A DNA stretch of 64,000 nt, from positions 18,352 to 82,351 of the forward strand of contig CATYZK010000006.1 in NCBI GenBank assembly GCA_958415665.1, given 5' to 3'. The translations under genes and the position numbers were made by a program. The stretch is from an uncultured Collinsella sp. (GTDB lineage Bacteria; Actinomycetota; Coriobacteriia; Coriobacteriales; Coriobacteriaceae). The notes under the pieces are model-generated. The model had not been told where the DNA came from. It was given only the letters and a program-made list of their open reading frames with translations, and made no database searches. Positions 24,480-32,255 of this stretch are shown one piece after another; position 1 is the first letter of the stretch; each line of letters begins with the position of its first letter.

Positions 24480-26047
24480 GCGATCGCGTCCTGTACATAT
24501 CGGGGCACAGTAAACTCAGTTTCCGCCATCAGCATCTGGTATGCGACGTCGGCTTTATTGTTCAGCATCCTGCCAAGAACGGGGCCATAATCCTCCCCGC
24601 GAAACAGATACTTTGCGTTGGGACGAACTTTAATAAGGTCAGTAAGAGCCTTCTCGTTCTCCCTGTAAAAGCACACCTCCCATGTCCAGCCTTCAGTTGC
24701 CTGGTCCATAAAGACGTGCTGGTCCTCGTGCAAGCTGTTATAATCGGCAGCTCTAGAGATTTTATCGGAATCCTTATCGTTGTCCGTGATGACAGAAACC
24801 TTCTTGTTGGCACTCTCTGCTATTGCAAGGTATTTCTTGTATGAAACACCCCCACACGGAATAATCGCAACCTCATCCTGCTCAATGGTTCTCTGAGTAA
24901 GCTGTTCGTAGACCTTCGGCAGCATGATAAATTCCGTAGCTCCTTCAACCAGAATAGCTTTCTTGGATAAAAGCAGCTGCAAAAAAGCGTTGTCATCTGC
25001 TTTTGTAAAGAACTCTGAAACATCATCAGGAACGTCTCTCAAGGACTGCGCACAGCTCTCAGTAACCCAAAGCACGTTACTCAAGCCGAGCGTACTGGCA
25101 ATCATGCTGCTATGGGTCGTTATGATCACCTGAGTATCTTTTTCATTGTCGGAAATCTCATGCAGCATTTTCCTCATAGTCGTGAAACATAGATGATTCT
25201 CAGGCTCCTCCATTATCACTACATCTAGCGCGCTTGCTTTATCGAAAGCGATCTGAGTTTTAATGAGACTCCCCATCCCGCTGCCACGATTCTCGAGTGG
25301 AATAGAGTCTTCAAATACGGAAATGATGTTTTCAAGCTGTACCTTCTTTCCATCAATTCCAAACGTCCTCTTCTCGTCAATAGGACCTAGAGCAACAGAA
25401 TCAAAGGCATCGTCGAGCTTAGCCCGGAACTCGTTCTTAGCTCTTGCTTGAGTCTCGCTATCGTATTTACTGTTAAACAGCGACTTGTTGAAATAGTTAA
25501 ACGAGGGACCAGTTGCACTTGCAGCCGTGTCAATAAATAGGAAGTTGAGGGGGCGTCTCACCATCCTGTATGGACTGTTTGCGAAAGTCGTCCATGTTAG
25601 CGAGTAATACTCAAGAGGTAAATTGCCCTCACCGATAAAGCCTTCTAGTCCAGAGCCAAGTTCGGTATCGAACTTACACTCAAATCGAATTCCATATTTT
25701 TCATCTTTCTGGCCTCTACCGCCATAGACTTCTCCGTAAAAGTACGAGTCGTTCTTTTTGTGGGCATCTAGATCGAAAAATAGTTCAATCACGATTTTCG
25801 GAAGGGTTTGAACACTTGGCTTAGCCTTAAACGCGGCGACATTTTCAGCATTGAACAAATCAGACAGAACTGATTTATCGGCATTGCGATACTGCTGGTT
25901 GAGAACAACCCTTATTGCCTCAAGAATAGTGCTTTTGCCAGCCTCATTTTCTCCAACCAGAATATTCATGTGCGGATTGAAAGAAACGTCAAAGAAGCTA
26001 AATTTTTTAAATCCCTCAATATGAATTGACTCAATGCGCCTCATCAA
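24464..26047 (-). CDS. OLD family ATP-dependent endonuclease, Gabija GajA-like
   Basis: The 527-residue protein has an N-terminal ABC-type ATPase (ESIHIEGFKKFSFFDVSF; Walker A GENEAGKST at 32-40; Walker B VVIMEEPENHL). A C-terminal TOPRIM nuclease follows (LVEGATE, catalytic E368, and TDND with D422/D424). This is the class 2 OLD arrangement, which pairs with UvrD-like helicases. GajA senses nucleotide depletion and nicks phage DNA. The length is slightly under the roughly 580 of described GajA. The next gene downstream is the overlapping helicase. Upstream is the exonuclease pseudogene. Assignment as functional Gabija is inference. Confidence 0.88.
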   Translation of the reverse strand: MMRRIESIHIEGFKKFSFFDVSFNPHMNILVGENEAGKSTILEAIRVVLNQQYRNADKSVLSDLFNAENVAAFKAKPSVQTLPKIVIELFFDLDAHKKNDSYFYGEVYGGRGQKDEKYGIRFECKFDTELGSGLEGFIGEGNLPLEYYSLTWTTFANSPYRMVRRPLNFLFIDTAASATGPSFNYFNKSLFNSKYDSETQARAKNEFRAKLDDAFDSVALGPIDEKRTFGIDGKKVQLENIISVFEDSIPLENRGSGMGSLIKTQIAFDKASALDVVIMEEPENHLCFTTMRKMLHEISDNEKDTQVIITTHSSMIASTLGLSNVLWVTESCAQSLRDVPDDVSEFFTKADDNAFLQLLLSKKAILVEGATEFIMLPKVYEQLTQRTIEQDEVAIIPCGGVSYKKYLAIAESANKKVSVITDNDKDSDKISRAADYNSLHEDQHVFMDQATEGWTWEVCFYRENEKALTDLIKVRPNAKYLFRGEDYGPVLGRMLNNKADVAYQMLMAETEFTVPRYVQDAIAWLNE

Positions 26048-26171
26048 ATCCCCCTCATCCTGTTCATCTTCGTGGTACTAACCATTTTGGCATGTGGCGG
26101 TCTTTCCAACGTTCTTGAACCCATCCAGAACGCCTCCCCCAATAAGGCGCTTTTCATATTAAGATTACCCT

Positions 26172-26560
26172 TCCCCTTCAGCTTCAACAGAAAATCGCTC
26201 AGCTCGAGACGCTTCATCGAGAGGCGCGTCTGAGCTCGCTCGCCCATCCCCCATCGTTGGCGGATCTCCTGGGCGCGCGGACTCACGCGATAGTCTCCGT
26301 CCATCACCTGCTTGAGTAACTTGGCAGTCACGCGCGCATCGGCAAGGGCGCTGCGGGCATGGCCCGTCGACTCATCAAAAACGATGCCAAACCACGTTGC
26401 CGCATCACTCAACGAGGCACACCCGTGGTTGCCCACGTCCATGATCGAGGAGCGACACGCCTGCAGATCGACCCAGTCCGTAGGAAAGCCAGCAAGGCTG
26501 ACGCGCTTCGTCCGCTAATCGTCCTCGAACCGCCACTGGTCCGCCCCGCCCCAGCAGGCC
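26172..26560 (-). pseudogene. 3' fragment of a DEDD exonuclease gene
   Basis: This stretch matches 27901-28289 (intact exonuclease gene) base for base at a constant offset of 1,729. It covers the C-terminal half, including STGHARSALADARVTAKLLK. In the matching frame a TAG interrupts it (after the codons for WRFEDD), and everything 5' of about 26560 is missing. It is a truncated, dead copy. With the intact copy it brackets the 411-residue gene. Confidence 0.85.
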
Positions 26561-26612
26561 ACTCAACGGTGAGATAATTCCCGCGACTATTAACGTAAGC
26601 AAGGAGCACGCT

Positions 26613-27848
26613 ATGGCAGACAACGAGATCAAACCATCGACGGACGGCAGCCGAGAGGAACTCGTGGCAAAACAGCTCGCATCCACCAAAATCCACCTCG
26701 CGCTCACTCAGGAGCGGGCGGACGTCTCCGACGCCATCAAGCTCCCGCTCGAACGAGTCCCCCAGCTCGGCATAGCGCTCGCCTCACTCCCTTCGACATT
26801 CCGCACCGTCACCAATACGGTGAGCGTGCCTATGCTGCTCCAGCCAACCGACAAGTTTGGCAATCCGCTTGATCCGTCGATACTCCAATCGTTCAAGGAC
26901 GGCAGCGGCCTCATGGGGTCCTACCGCGACGCAGTCAATGGCTTTGGGCAGGCTCGCTTCCACGTTGTCGAGGGTGACATCGCCACAAGTGTCACGCAAG
27001 TGCCCTACGACCCGACGTCGCTGTTCATGGCAGCCGCAATCGCGCAGATAAACCAAAAGCTCGACTCCATCCAGGAGTCCGTCGACGAAATGTTCGAGTA
27101 CATGCGCCAGCGTGACAAGGCCAACATGCGCGGCAACCTCAAGACACTTGCAGACATCCTCAACGGCTACGGCCTCAACTACGACAAAGCCGTTTACATG
27201 GCCAATGCCCATATGAAGGTACTCGACATCAAACAGGCCTCCGTGCAGGACATGGAACATTTCCGTTCGCAAGCACAAGCGGACCTGAAAAAGAAAGGGT
27301 TCATCGAGGTGCGAGACGACGTGAAAAGGCGCCTCGACAAGGTTCTCGACTATCTCAAGGACTACCAGCTCGCCACCTATATCCACGCGTTCTCGCTGTT
27401 CCTCGAGCCCATGCTCACCCAGAACTTCAAACCTGCAAAGCTCGCAGACGCTGCCGCAAAAATCGAGGCGGACTCGCTTGCGTACCGCGAACTCTACACC
27501 GAATGTTACGACGCACTCGAGGCGAGCACTGCCGACACTATCGATGTGGCGCTTCTGGGCGGCATCGCCTCCGCAGGCAAGATGCTCGGTCGTGCCATCG
27601 CGGCGACGCCCATCGGCGAGCTCACGCCCATAGACGAGGCGCTTGAGGGTGCAGGAGAGGACATCAGCAGGTTCAACGACGAGCAATCCGAGAAACTCAT
27701 TGAGAAGCTCCACCAGGCAAAGACGCCCGACGTCGCACCGTTCAGGCAGAGTGTGATGGAGATCGACATCCTCTACAACCGTCCCACGCAGATTGCCGTG
27801 GACGCCGAGAACGTCTACATCTTACCTGCCAAGCAGCAGGAAGAGTAG
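26613..27848 (+). CDS. hypothetical helical protein, 411 residues
   Basis: I do not recognise this protein. After a polar N-terminus it has a beta/hydrophobic stretch (VPQLGIALASLPSTFRTVTN, about residues 48-67). A long helical region from about 140 to 260 (INQKLDSIQESVDEMFEYMR and following) looks coiled-coil-like. A Gly/Ala-rich hydrophobic segment is near 310-335 (DVALLGGIASAGKMLGRAIA). There is no signal peptide. Its position between two copies of an exonuclease 3' end, on the opposite strand to its neighbours, suggests cassette-like acquisition in a defence region. A membrane-active effector is possible but speculative. Confidence 0.75.
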   Translation: MADNEIKPSTDGSREELVAKQLASTKIHLALTQERADVSDAIKLPLERVPQLGIALASLPSTFRTVTNTVSVPMLLQPTDKFGNPLDPSILQSFKDGSGLMGSYRDAVNGFGQARFHVVEGDIATSVTQVPYDPTSLFMAAAIAQINQKLDSIQESVDEMFEYMRQRDKANMRGNLKTLADILNGYGLNYDKAVYMANAHMKVLDIKQASVQDMEHFRSQAQADLKKKGFIEVRDDVKRRLDKVLDYLKDYQLATYIHAFSLFLEPMLTQNFKPAKLADAAAKIEADSLAYRELYTECYDALEASTADTIDVALLGGIASAGKMLGRAIAATPIGELTPIDEALEGAGEDISRFNDEQSEKLIEKLHQAKTPDVAPFRQSVMEIDILYNRPTQIAVDAENVYILPAKQQEE

Positions 27849-27889
27849 CGATACGCGACAGGCACGCGCCATGCAGACAACTAACGCCC

Positions 27890-28624
27890 CTACCTCCCCT
27901 CCGCCTTCAGCTTCAGCAGCAGGTCGCCCAGTTCGGGGCACTTACTGGAAAGGCGTGTCTGGGGTCGCTCGCCTATCCCCCACCGCTGGCGGACTTCCTG
28001 GGCGCGCGGGCTCACTCGGTAGTCCCCGTCCATCATCTGCTTGAGCAACTTGGCGGTCACGCGTGCATCGGCAAGGGCGCTGTGGACATGGCCCGTCGAC
28101 TCGTCAAACTCGATGCCAAACCACGTCGCCGCGTCGCCCAACGAGACGCGCCCGTGGCTGCCCACGTCCATGATCGAGGTGTAAAACGCCTGCAGGTCGG
28201 CCCAGTCCGTAGGAAATGCAAAAAGATCGATGTGCTTTGCCTGGCACTCGGTCAAAAGCTGTCGACGATCCGCCCCGCTCCAGCAAACTATCTGGGCGGA
28301 GTAGCGACCGATCCAATCGCTGAGCCTTTTGATCACCACATAGAGCGGATCGGCCATCGCGGTGTCCACGGCCGATATCCCTGTGAGCTCGCGGACGGGA
28401 AACGCAACGCCTTCGGCATATTCCGTCTGCACAAACTGCGAGAACTCGCCCATAACGTTGCCGTGGTAGTCGAGCTTGACGGCGCCGACCTCGATAATCT
28501 CGTTGCGCAGCCCGCGACGCTGGTGCTGCCTTGGCACCGACGCAAACTCAAAGTCGAGCACGATCTGGCGCGCAAAATTCGTCGTATCGATAGCCAAGAT
28601 ACCCGGCGTCTTTTTGTCTGGCAC
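27890..28624 (-). CDS. DEDD-family 3'-5' exonuclease (DnaQ/RNase T-like)
   Basis: The 244-residue protein has exonuclease motif I D24-x-E26 (IVLDFEFASV), motif II around D119 (CWSGADRRQL) and motif III H181-x4-D186 (HSALADARVTAKLL), the DEDDh pattern. ELTGISAVDTAMADPL near residue 79 is also typical. Such nucleases trim DNA or RNA 3' ends; targets cannot be predicted here. A truncated dead copy lies at 26172-26560. It is convergent with the 411-residue gene. Confidence 0.85.
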   Translation of the reverse strand: MPDKKTPGILAIDTTNFARQIVLDFEFASVPRQHQRRGLRNEIIEVGAVKLDYHGNVMGEFSQFVQTEYAEGVAFPVRELTGISAVDTAMADPLYVVIKRLSDWIGRYSAQIVCWSGADRRQLLTECQAKHIDLFAFPTDWADLQAFYTSIMDVGSHGRVSLGDAATWFGIEFDESTGHVHSALADARVTAKLLKQMMDGDYRVSPRAQEVRQRWGIGERPQTRLSSKCPELGDLLLKLKAEGR

Positions 28625-28882
28625 GGTTAGGGCCTTTCTCCGTCAACTGCCGCTCGTTACATTGGCGGCCACATTGCCGTAAGGATAGGCGCCCGTGCGG
28701 ACATGAAAGCGCCCAGCACGGCCCTCTGGCGCCCTTGTGGGAAGCTGCGTTTTGGGAGTCTCACCTTGTTGTTATTATCGAACAGACATTCGTATTTTTA
28801 CCTGCAATTTGATAGAATGGCTGTTGTTGACGGCAGCTCCATGTGCCGGGCAGCGCCCTCCATGCGACGGGAGGTGATGCCC

Positions 28883-29008
28883 ATGACCGATCTGATTGAT
28901 TTCGTGAAGCTCCTGACCGCTCTGGTCTCGCTCCTCACGGCGCTTATCGGACTTTCCGAGGCGCTTAAGCAGTGCTCGAAGCATAGCAGAAGGGGTCGAC
29001 GCCATTAA
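28883..29008 (+). CDS. 41-residue small membrane-associated peptide
   Basis: A GGGAGG ribosome site 8 bases before the ATG at 28883 supports translation. The peptide has an amphipathic/hydrophobic half (MTDLIDFVKLLTALVSLLTA) and then a basic tail (KHSRRGRRH). This layout is seen in small holin-like or type I toxin peptides, but I have no homologue. It is followed at once by an inverted repeat (AGGGGTC/GACCCCCT, about 28992-29021) that may be its terminator. Confidence 0.5.
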   Translation: MTDLIDFVKLLTALVSLLTALIGLSEALKQCSKHSRRGRRH

Positions 29009-29151
29009 GGCATTGACCCCCTAATCTAAGCAACGGCGCTGCCCAGCTTACCCAACTTGGGCTGCCGTCGACACCATTCTACCCACGGGCGCCGGGTTTA
29101 ACAAATGGAATTTCGGTAATGGAGGCACGGCACCCCGCACCCCGCAAACCA

Positions 29152-29838
29152 CTACGCCCCAAGCGCCGCCATGGGAATCACCGCCACGCCGTCGTCGCGC
29201 GTATAGGCGATGCTCCCCTTTCCAACCACGACCGCCAAAAACGCCGGCGCGACATTCTGGGCGGCAGGATTGGAGAGCACTTTCCTCTCCAGTGCCTTGA
29301 GGTTTCTCGCTCCGTCGTCTGCCTTCGCATCGCCCAGCTTGACCTCGATGGCTCCCCAGCACCCGTCGTGCTTGACGATCAGATCGACCTCAAGGCCTTT
29401 CTCATCGCGGAAATAATGAACGCTGTTGTCAACGCCACCGTAAGTGGAAAGGAACACGCGCACGTCGCGCAAGACGAGGTTCTCAAAGAACATCCCCAGC
29501 GTCTGTATGTCGCCAAGCAGCCGCTCAGGAGTAGCCCCCAGCAACGCCGTCGCAAGCGACGGGTCGCAGAAGTAACGCTTGGGACGCACGCGAACGCGGG
29601 CCTTCGAGCGTACGTACTGGCTTGCTGCCTCTTGCGCAAGCTCGTCCGAAAGCCCAAGGTTTGCAGGTCAACCGCCCTGTAGCACCAGCGGGCGACGCTA
29701 TCCTGCGAAATTACGCCATTCTTGATGTAGTTTTTACGCCGTTCTCAATGTAGGTTTTACACCATTCTCGATGTAGGTTTTACGCTTGGCATCCTTGGCG
29801 CGACGCTCGCTCAACCACCTGATCACTAAATCGCCCTT
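29152..29838 (-). pseudogene. decayed ATPase gene, DUF4143 C-terminal part
   Basis: The last 145 codons (29152-29589) are an intact DUF4143 nuclease-like tail: RPKRYFCDPSLATALLGATP, VHYFRDEKGLEVDLIV, GAIEVKLGDAKADDGARNLK. Upstream the frame breaks twice. WCYRAVDLQTLG and LSDELAQEAASQYV are in different frames near 29660. Three tandem 23-base units (29711-29779) shift the frame again after WLSERRAKDAKRKTYIENG. The whole N-terminal AAA domain is absent, replaced by the first 62-base hairpin array. DUF4143 ATPases are common in gut anaerobes; function is unclear. Confidence 0.8.
29711..29782 (-). repeat. three tandem 23-base units in the ATPase pseudogene
   Basis: On the minus strand the unit is GTAAAACCTACATCGAGAA-TGG-like, repeated at exact 23-base steps (plus-strand TTA at 29711, 29734, 29757, with a fourth start at 29780). 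Since 23 is not a multiple of three, each added unit shifts the reading frame. Confidence 0.85.
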
Positions 29839-29842
29839 ATTC

Positions 29843-30160
29843 CGGGACGCGCTTTCCGCCCCATGCCTCTAACGGAAAATGGGTCCCACTCTGAAACTCA
29901 ATTCCGGGACACAGTTTCCGGCAGAGGTGCCACTGGGAAAGCTCATCCCGGTTTGGAGGCTAAATCTGGGATGCAGTTTCCGCTTGAGGGCCGATCCGGA
30001 AACGGCATCCCACTCTGGGGCCGAGAAATGGGATGCAGTTTCCCCAAGCGGTCCTTTCGGTCCCCGACGTCCCACTTTGGAGCCGAATTCTGGGATGCGC
30101 GGGACCAAATGAGCTTAAAGGGAAAGCGCATCCCATTCCGAGCATTTCCGGGGCACGCTT
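29843..30160. repeat. 62-base hairpin array 1
   Basis: Units start at 29843, 29905, 29967, 30029 and 30091 (exact 62-base period), with a degenerate sixth at 30149. Each unit is a 46-base imperfect palindrome of the form GGGAYGCAGTTTCC...GGAAAGCGYRTCCC. A 16-base spacer like CTCTGGAGCCGAATTC follows. It begins where the ATPase pseudogene is cut and ends at the stop of the next ATPase gene. Confidence 0.9.
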
Positions 30161-30162
30161 CG

Positions 30163-31554
30163 TTATCTCCGCTCGCACATCTCAGCAAACGAAATCAACT
30201 TGGCGTCTCCCCTGCTCGCTGCAGTCTCCTGACACCCTTGGGTAAAGCCGCGCTTCGAGAAGATCGCGTAGCTTTTGCGCTGCCGCCTAAAGAGTTCGCT
30301 TCGGTACACGAGCTTTTCAAGAACATCCTCGCCCACCGGCTCGTTGCGCCATTTGCATTCTGCAAAGAGCGCTGTACCCTCTCCGTCATCGACAATCAAA
30401 TCGATCTCTTCCTGCGTGCGCGTTCGGTTGTCCGTTCCCCACCAGCGGCCAACGGTTGCCGGCACCACATCGAGCTCGCCTGCGCGCGCAAGCTCATACA
30501 CGTACTGCCAGCAGATAAGCTCAAATACCGCACCCATATAATCAGATAGGTGCGGCTCGATGCGACCATACGCCATCTCGGCCATGCCGTTTTGAATCAG
30601 CCCTATGTTCTGCGGCACAAACCGATACCAGAACCTGAACATCTGATCGCACAGCTGGTACACAGCCCGCTTGTTGCTCGTCTCGTTGAGCGGCAACTCG
30701 CGCTCGACGATGCCAAGCGATATCAGCTTATCGACATACATTTTTACGTTGCTTGCCGGGATTCCCGCGGCGCCAGAGATCTCCGAGAGCTTCGAGCGGC
30801 CTTGGGCGATTGCCTGCACAATGGCATCATATTGCTCGGGGTTGCGGCACTCTTGCAACAACAAGTTGCTTGGCTCTTCAAAGAGATAGCCCGAGGGGTT
30901 AAGGAACAAGCGCGTAATGTTGTCTTTAAGAGATGCCGACGGGTCGACTTTCTCGACATAAGCGGGGATGCCGCCCGTCATGCCATAACAAACCGCCGCG
31001 TCCTCGCGATCCATGCTGTGCCACAATTCGAGCGTCGTCAAAAAGTCGAGCGGCATGATTTTGGACTGCGTCGTTCGCCTGCCGTAGAGCGGACTCTCGT
31101 AGCCCAGCACCCGCTCTTCCATAAACGAAAGCGACGATCCGCACAAGATAAGCATGAGCTTGGTCTCTTTGTACAAGTGGTCGATCTTTTCCTGCAGCAG
31201 CGAGTTGACCTCGGGGCACGACTGGGCAAGATAGGGATACTCGTCGATCACAACGACCAGGCGGCTGTCGCGAGACATGGCAGCAAGCGCATCGAATGCC
31301 TCGTCGAAAGATCGGAACGACAGGGCCGCTGCCCCCGTCTGGCCGGCAAGTATCGCTTGGCTGAAGTACTGCAGATTCGCCTCCGCATTGGTGCGACGAG
31401 CCTGAAAGTAAATGGCGCGCTTTCCCTGAATGAACTCCGTGATAAGGCGCGTCTTGCCCACGCGACGGCGGCCGTAAATCACGGGCATCTCAAAGGAATC
31501 TGAGTTGTAGAGCCGATTGAGCTCGGACATTTCTGCTGTTCTGCCGATAAACAT
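30163..31554 (-). CDS. AAA ATPase with DUF234-type C-terminus
   Basis: The 463-residue protein has Walker A GRRRVGKT (28-35), Walker B VVVIDEY (100-106), and a STAND-like ATPase core. A winged-helix segment is near residues 255-300 (LSEISGAAGIPASNVKMYVD). The C-terminal restriction-like fold has the motif EIDLIVDDGEG...FAECKW (about 385-405), as in DUF234. Such ATPases are frequent but uncharacterised; some are proposed to act in defence or as toxins. It is flanked by hairpin arrays on both sides and has a 52-base palindrome at its promoter. Confidence 0.85.
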   Translation of the reverse strand: MFIGRTAEMSELNRLYNSDSFEMPVIYGRRRVGKTRLITEFIQGKRAIYFQARRTNAEANLQYFSQAILAGQTGAAALSFRSFDEAFDALAAMSRDSRLVVVIDEYPYLAQSCPEVNSLLQEKIDHLYKETKLMLILCGSSLSFMEERVLGYESPLYGRRTTQSKIMPLDFLTTLELWHSMDREDAAVCYGMTGGIPAYVEKVDPSASLKDNITRLFLNPSGYLFEEPSNLLLQECRNPEQYDAIVQAIAQGRSKLSEISGAAGIPASNVKMYVDKLISLGIVERELPLNETSNKRAVYQLCDQMFRFWYRFVPQNIGLIQNGMAEMAYGRIEPHLSDYMGAVFELICWQYVYELARAGELDVVPATVGRWWGTDNRTRTQEEIDLIVDDGEGTALFAECKWRNEPVGEDVLEKLVYRSELFRRQRKSYAIFSKRGFTQGCQETAASRGDAKLISFAEMCERR

Positions 31555-31574
31555 GGGCGGACCTTTTATCCCTT

Positions 31575-31626
31575 ACGTTATAGCTGGCTATATTATAGCT
31601 GCTTATAATATAGCCAGCTATAACGT
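31575..31626. promoter_or_regulatory. 52-base perfect-arm palindrome upstream of the ATPase gene
   Basis: Arms 31575-31597 and 31604-31626 (23 bases each, starting ACGTTATAGCTGGC) are exactly complementary around GCTGCT. It lies 21 bases before the ATG of the ATPase. It is AT-rich, so it could be an operator, a promoter-overlapping cruciform, or a target site. Confidence 0.7.
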
Positions 31627-31671
31627 TATGAGACTGCACCCAGGAATTACGTCGCGGCCCCATCGAAAAAG

Positions 31672-31964
31672 TGGGGTGAATCTTCCGCTTGAGGACACTT
31701 TGGGAAAGCGTGTCCCGCTCTGGGACCGAGAAATGGGACGCAGTTTCCCCGAGCGGGCTCTTTGGTCCCCGGTGTCCCACTTTGGAGCCGAATTCTGGGA
31801 TGCACTTTCCCAGACGAGCCTAAAGGGGAAAGCGCGTCCCGGTTTGAGACTCGATTCTGGGACGTAGTTTCCCCGAGCGGCCTCAGCGGGAAAGTACGTC
31901 CCATTCTGAGGGTTGATTCTGGGACGCGTTTTCCCGAGCGGGCTCTTTGGGAAAATGCATCCCA
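31672..31964. repeat. 62-base hairpin array 2
   Basis: Complete units start at 31734, 31796, 31858 and 31920 (62, 62, 62). A degenerate first unit starts near 31672. Orientation and spacer pattern match array 1. The array lies upstream of the ATPase gene. The remaining stretch to 32178 holds no gene; TTGAGCATGTGCTCAA near 31993 is a short palindrome. Confidence 0.9.
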
Positions 31965-32178
31965 CTCTGGCCGCCGGCCCAACGCTCATATCACACGTCC
32001 TTGAGCATGTGCTCAACAGTTTCAATACAGCAGGAAAACTGCCGTTTTTCGGAAAAGTACACGTCCCTAAACTTACCTAGTTTTCATAACTTTCGACCGT
32101 TCAGGGGTGCCGATTACCGCTTACCGATTCAGTTTCAAAAAACGACGTCAAAACAGGCTATCTACCTGCATGGTTAGA

Positions 32179-32200
32179 TTTTGGTCAGCTTTTGGTCAGC
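32179..32200 (+). promoter_or_regulatory. perfect tandem 11-base repeat
   Basis: TTTTGGTCAGC occurs twice head to tail (32179-32189, 32190-32200), about one helical turn apart. It lies 56 bases before the start of the AbiEi/DUF559-like gene. This is a typical position for an autoregulator site. Confidence 0.5.
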
Positions 32201-32255
32201 TGAGCGGCAAGTTGCGGCTGATACGTTTTTGCTACCCAAAAGGAGGCGGTAGCCC

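Noticed and set aside
29869..30245. Several overlapping open frames of 60-80 codons with MGCxFP-type peptides in the hairpin arrays
   Set aside because: They occur on both strands in every array and are just the translation of the 62-base repeat; no ribosome sites support them.
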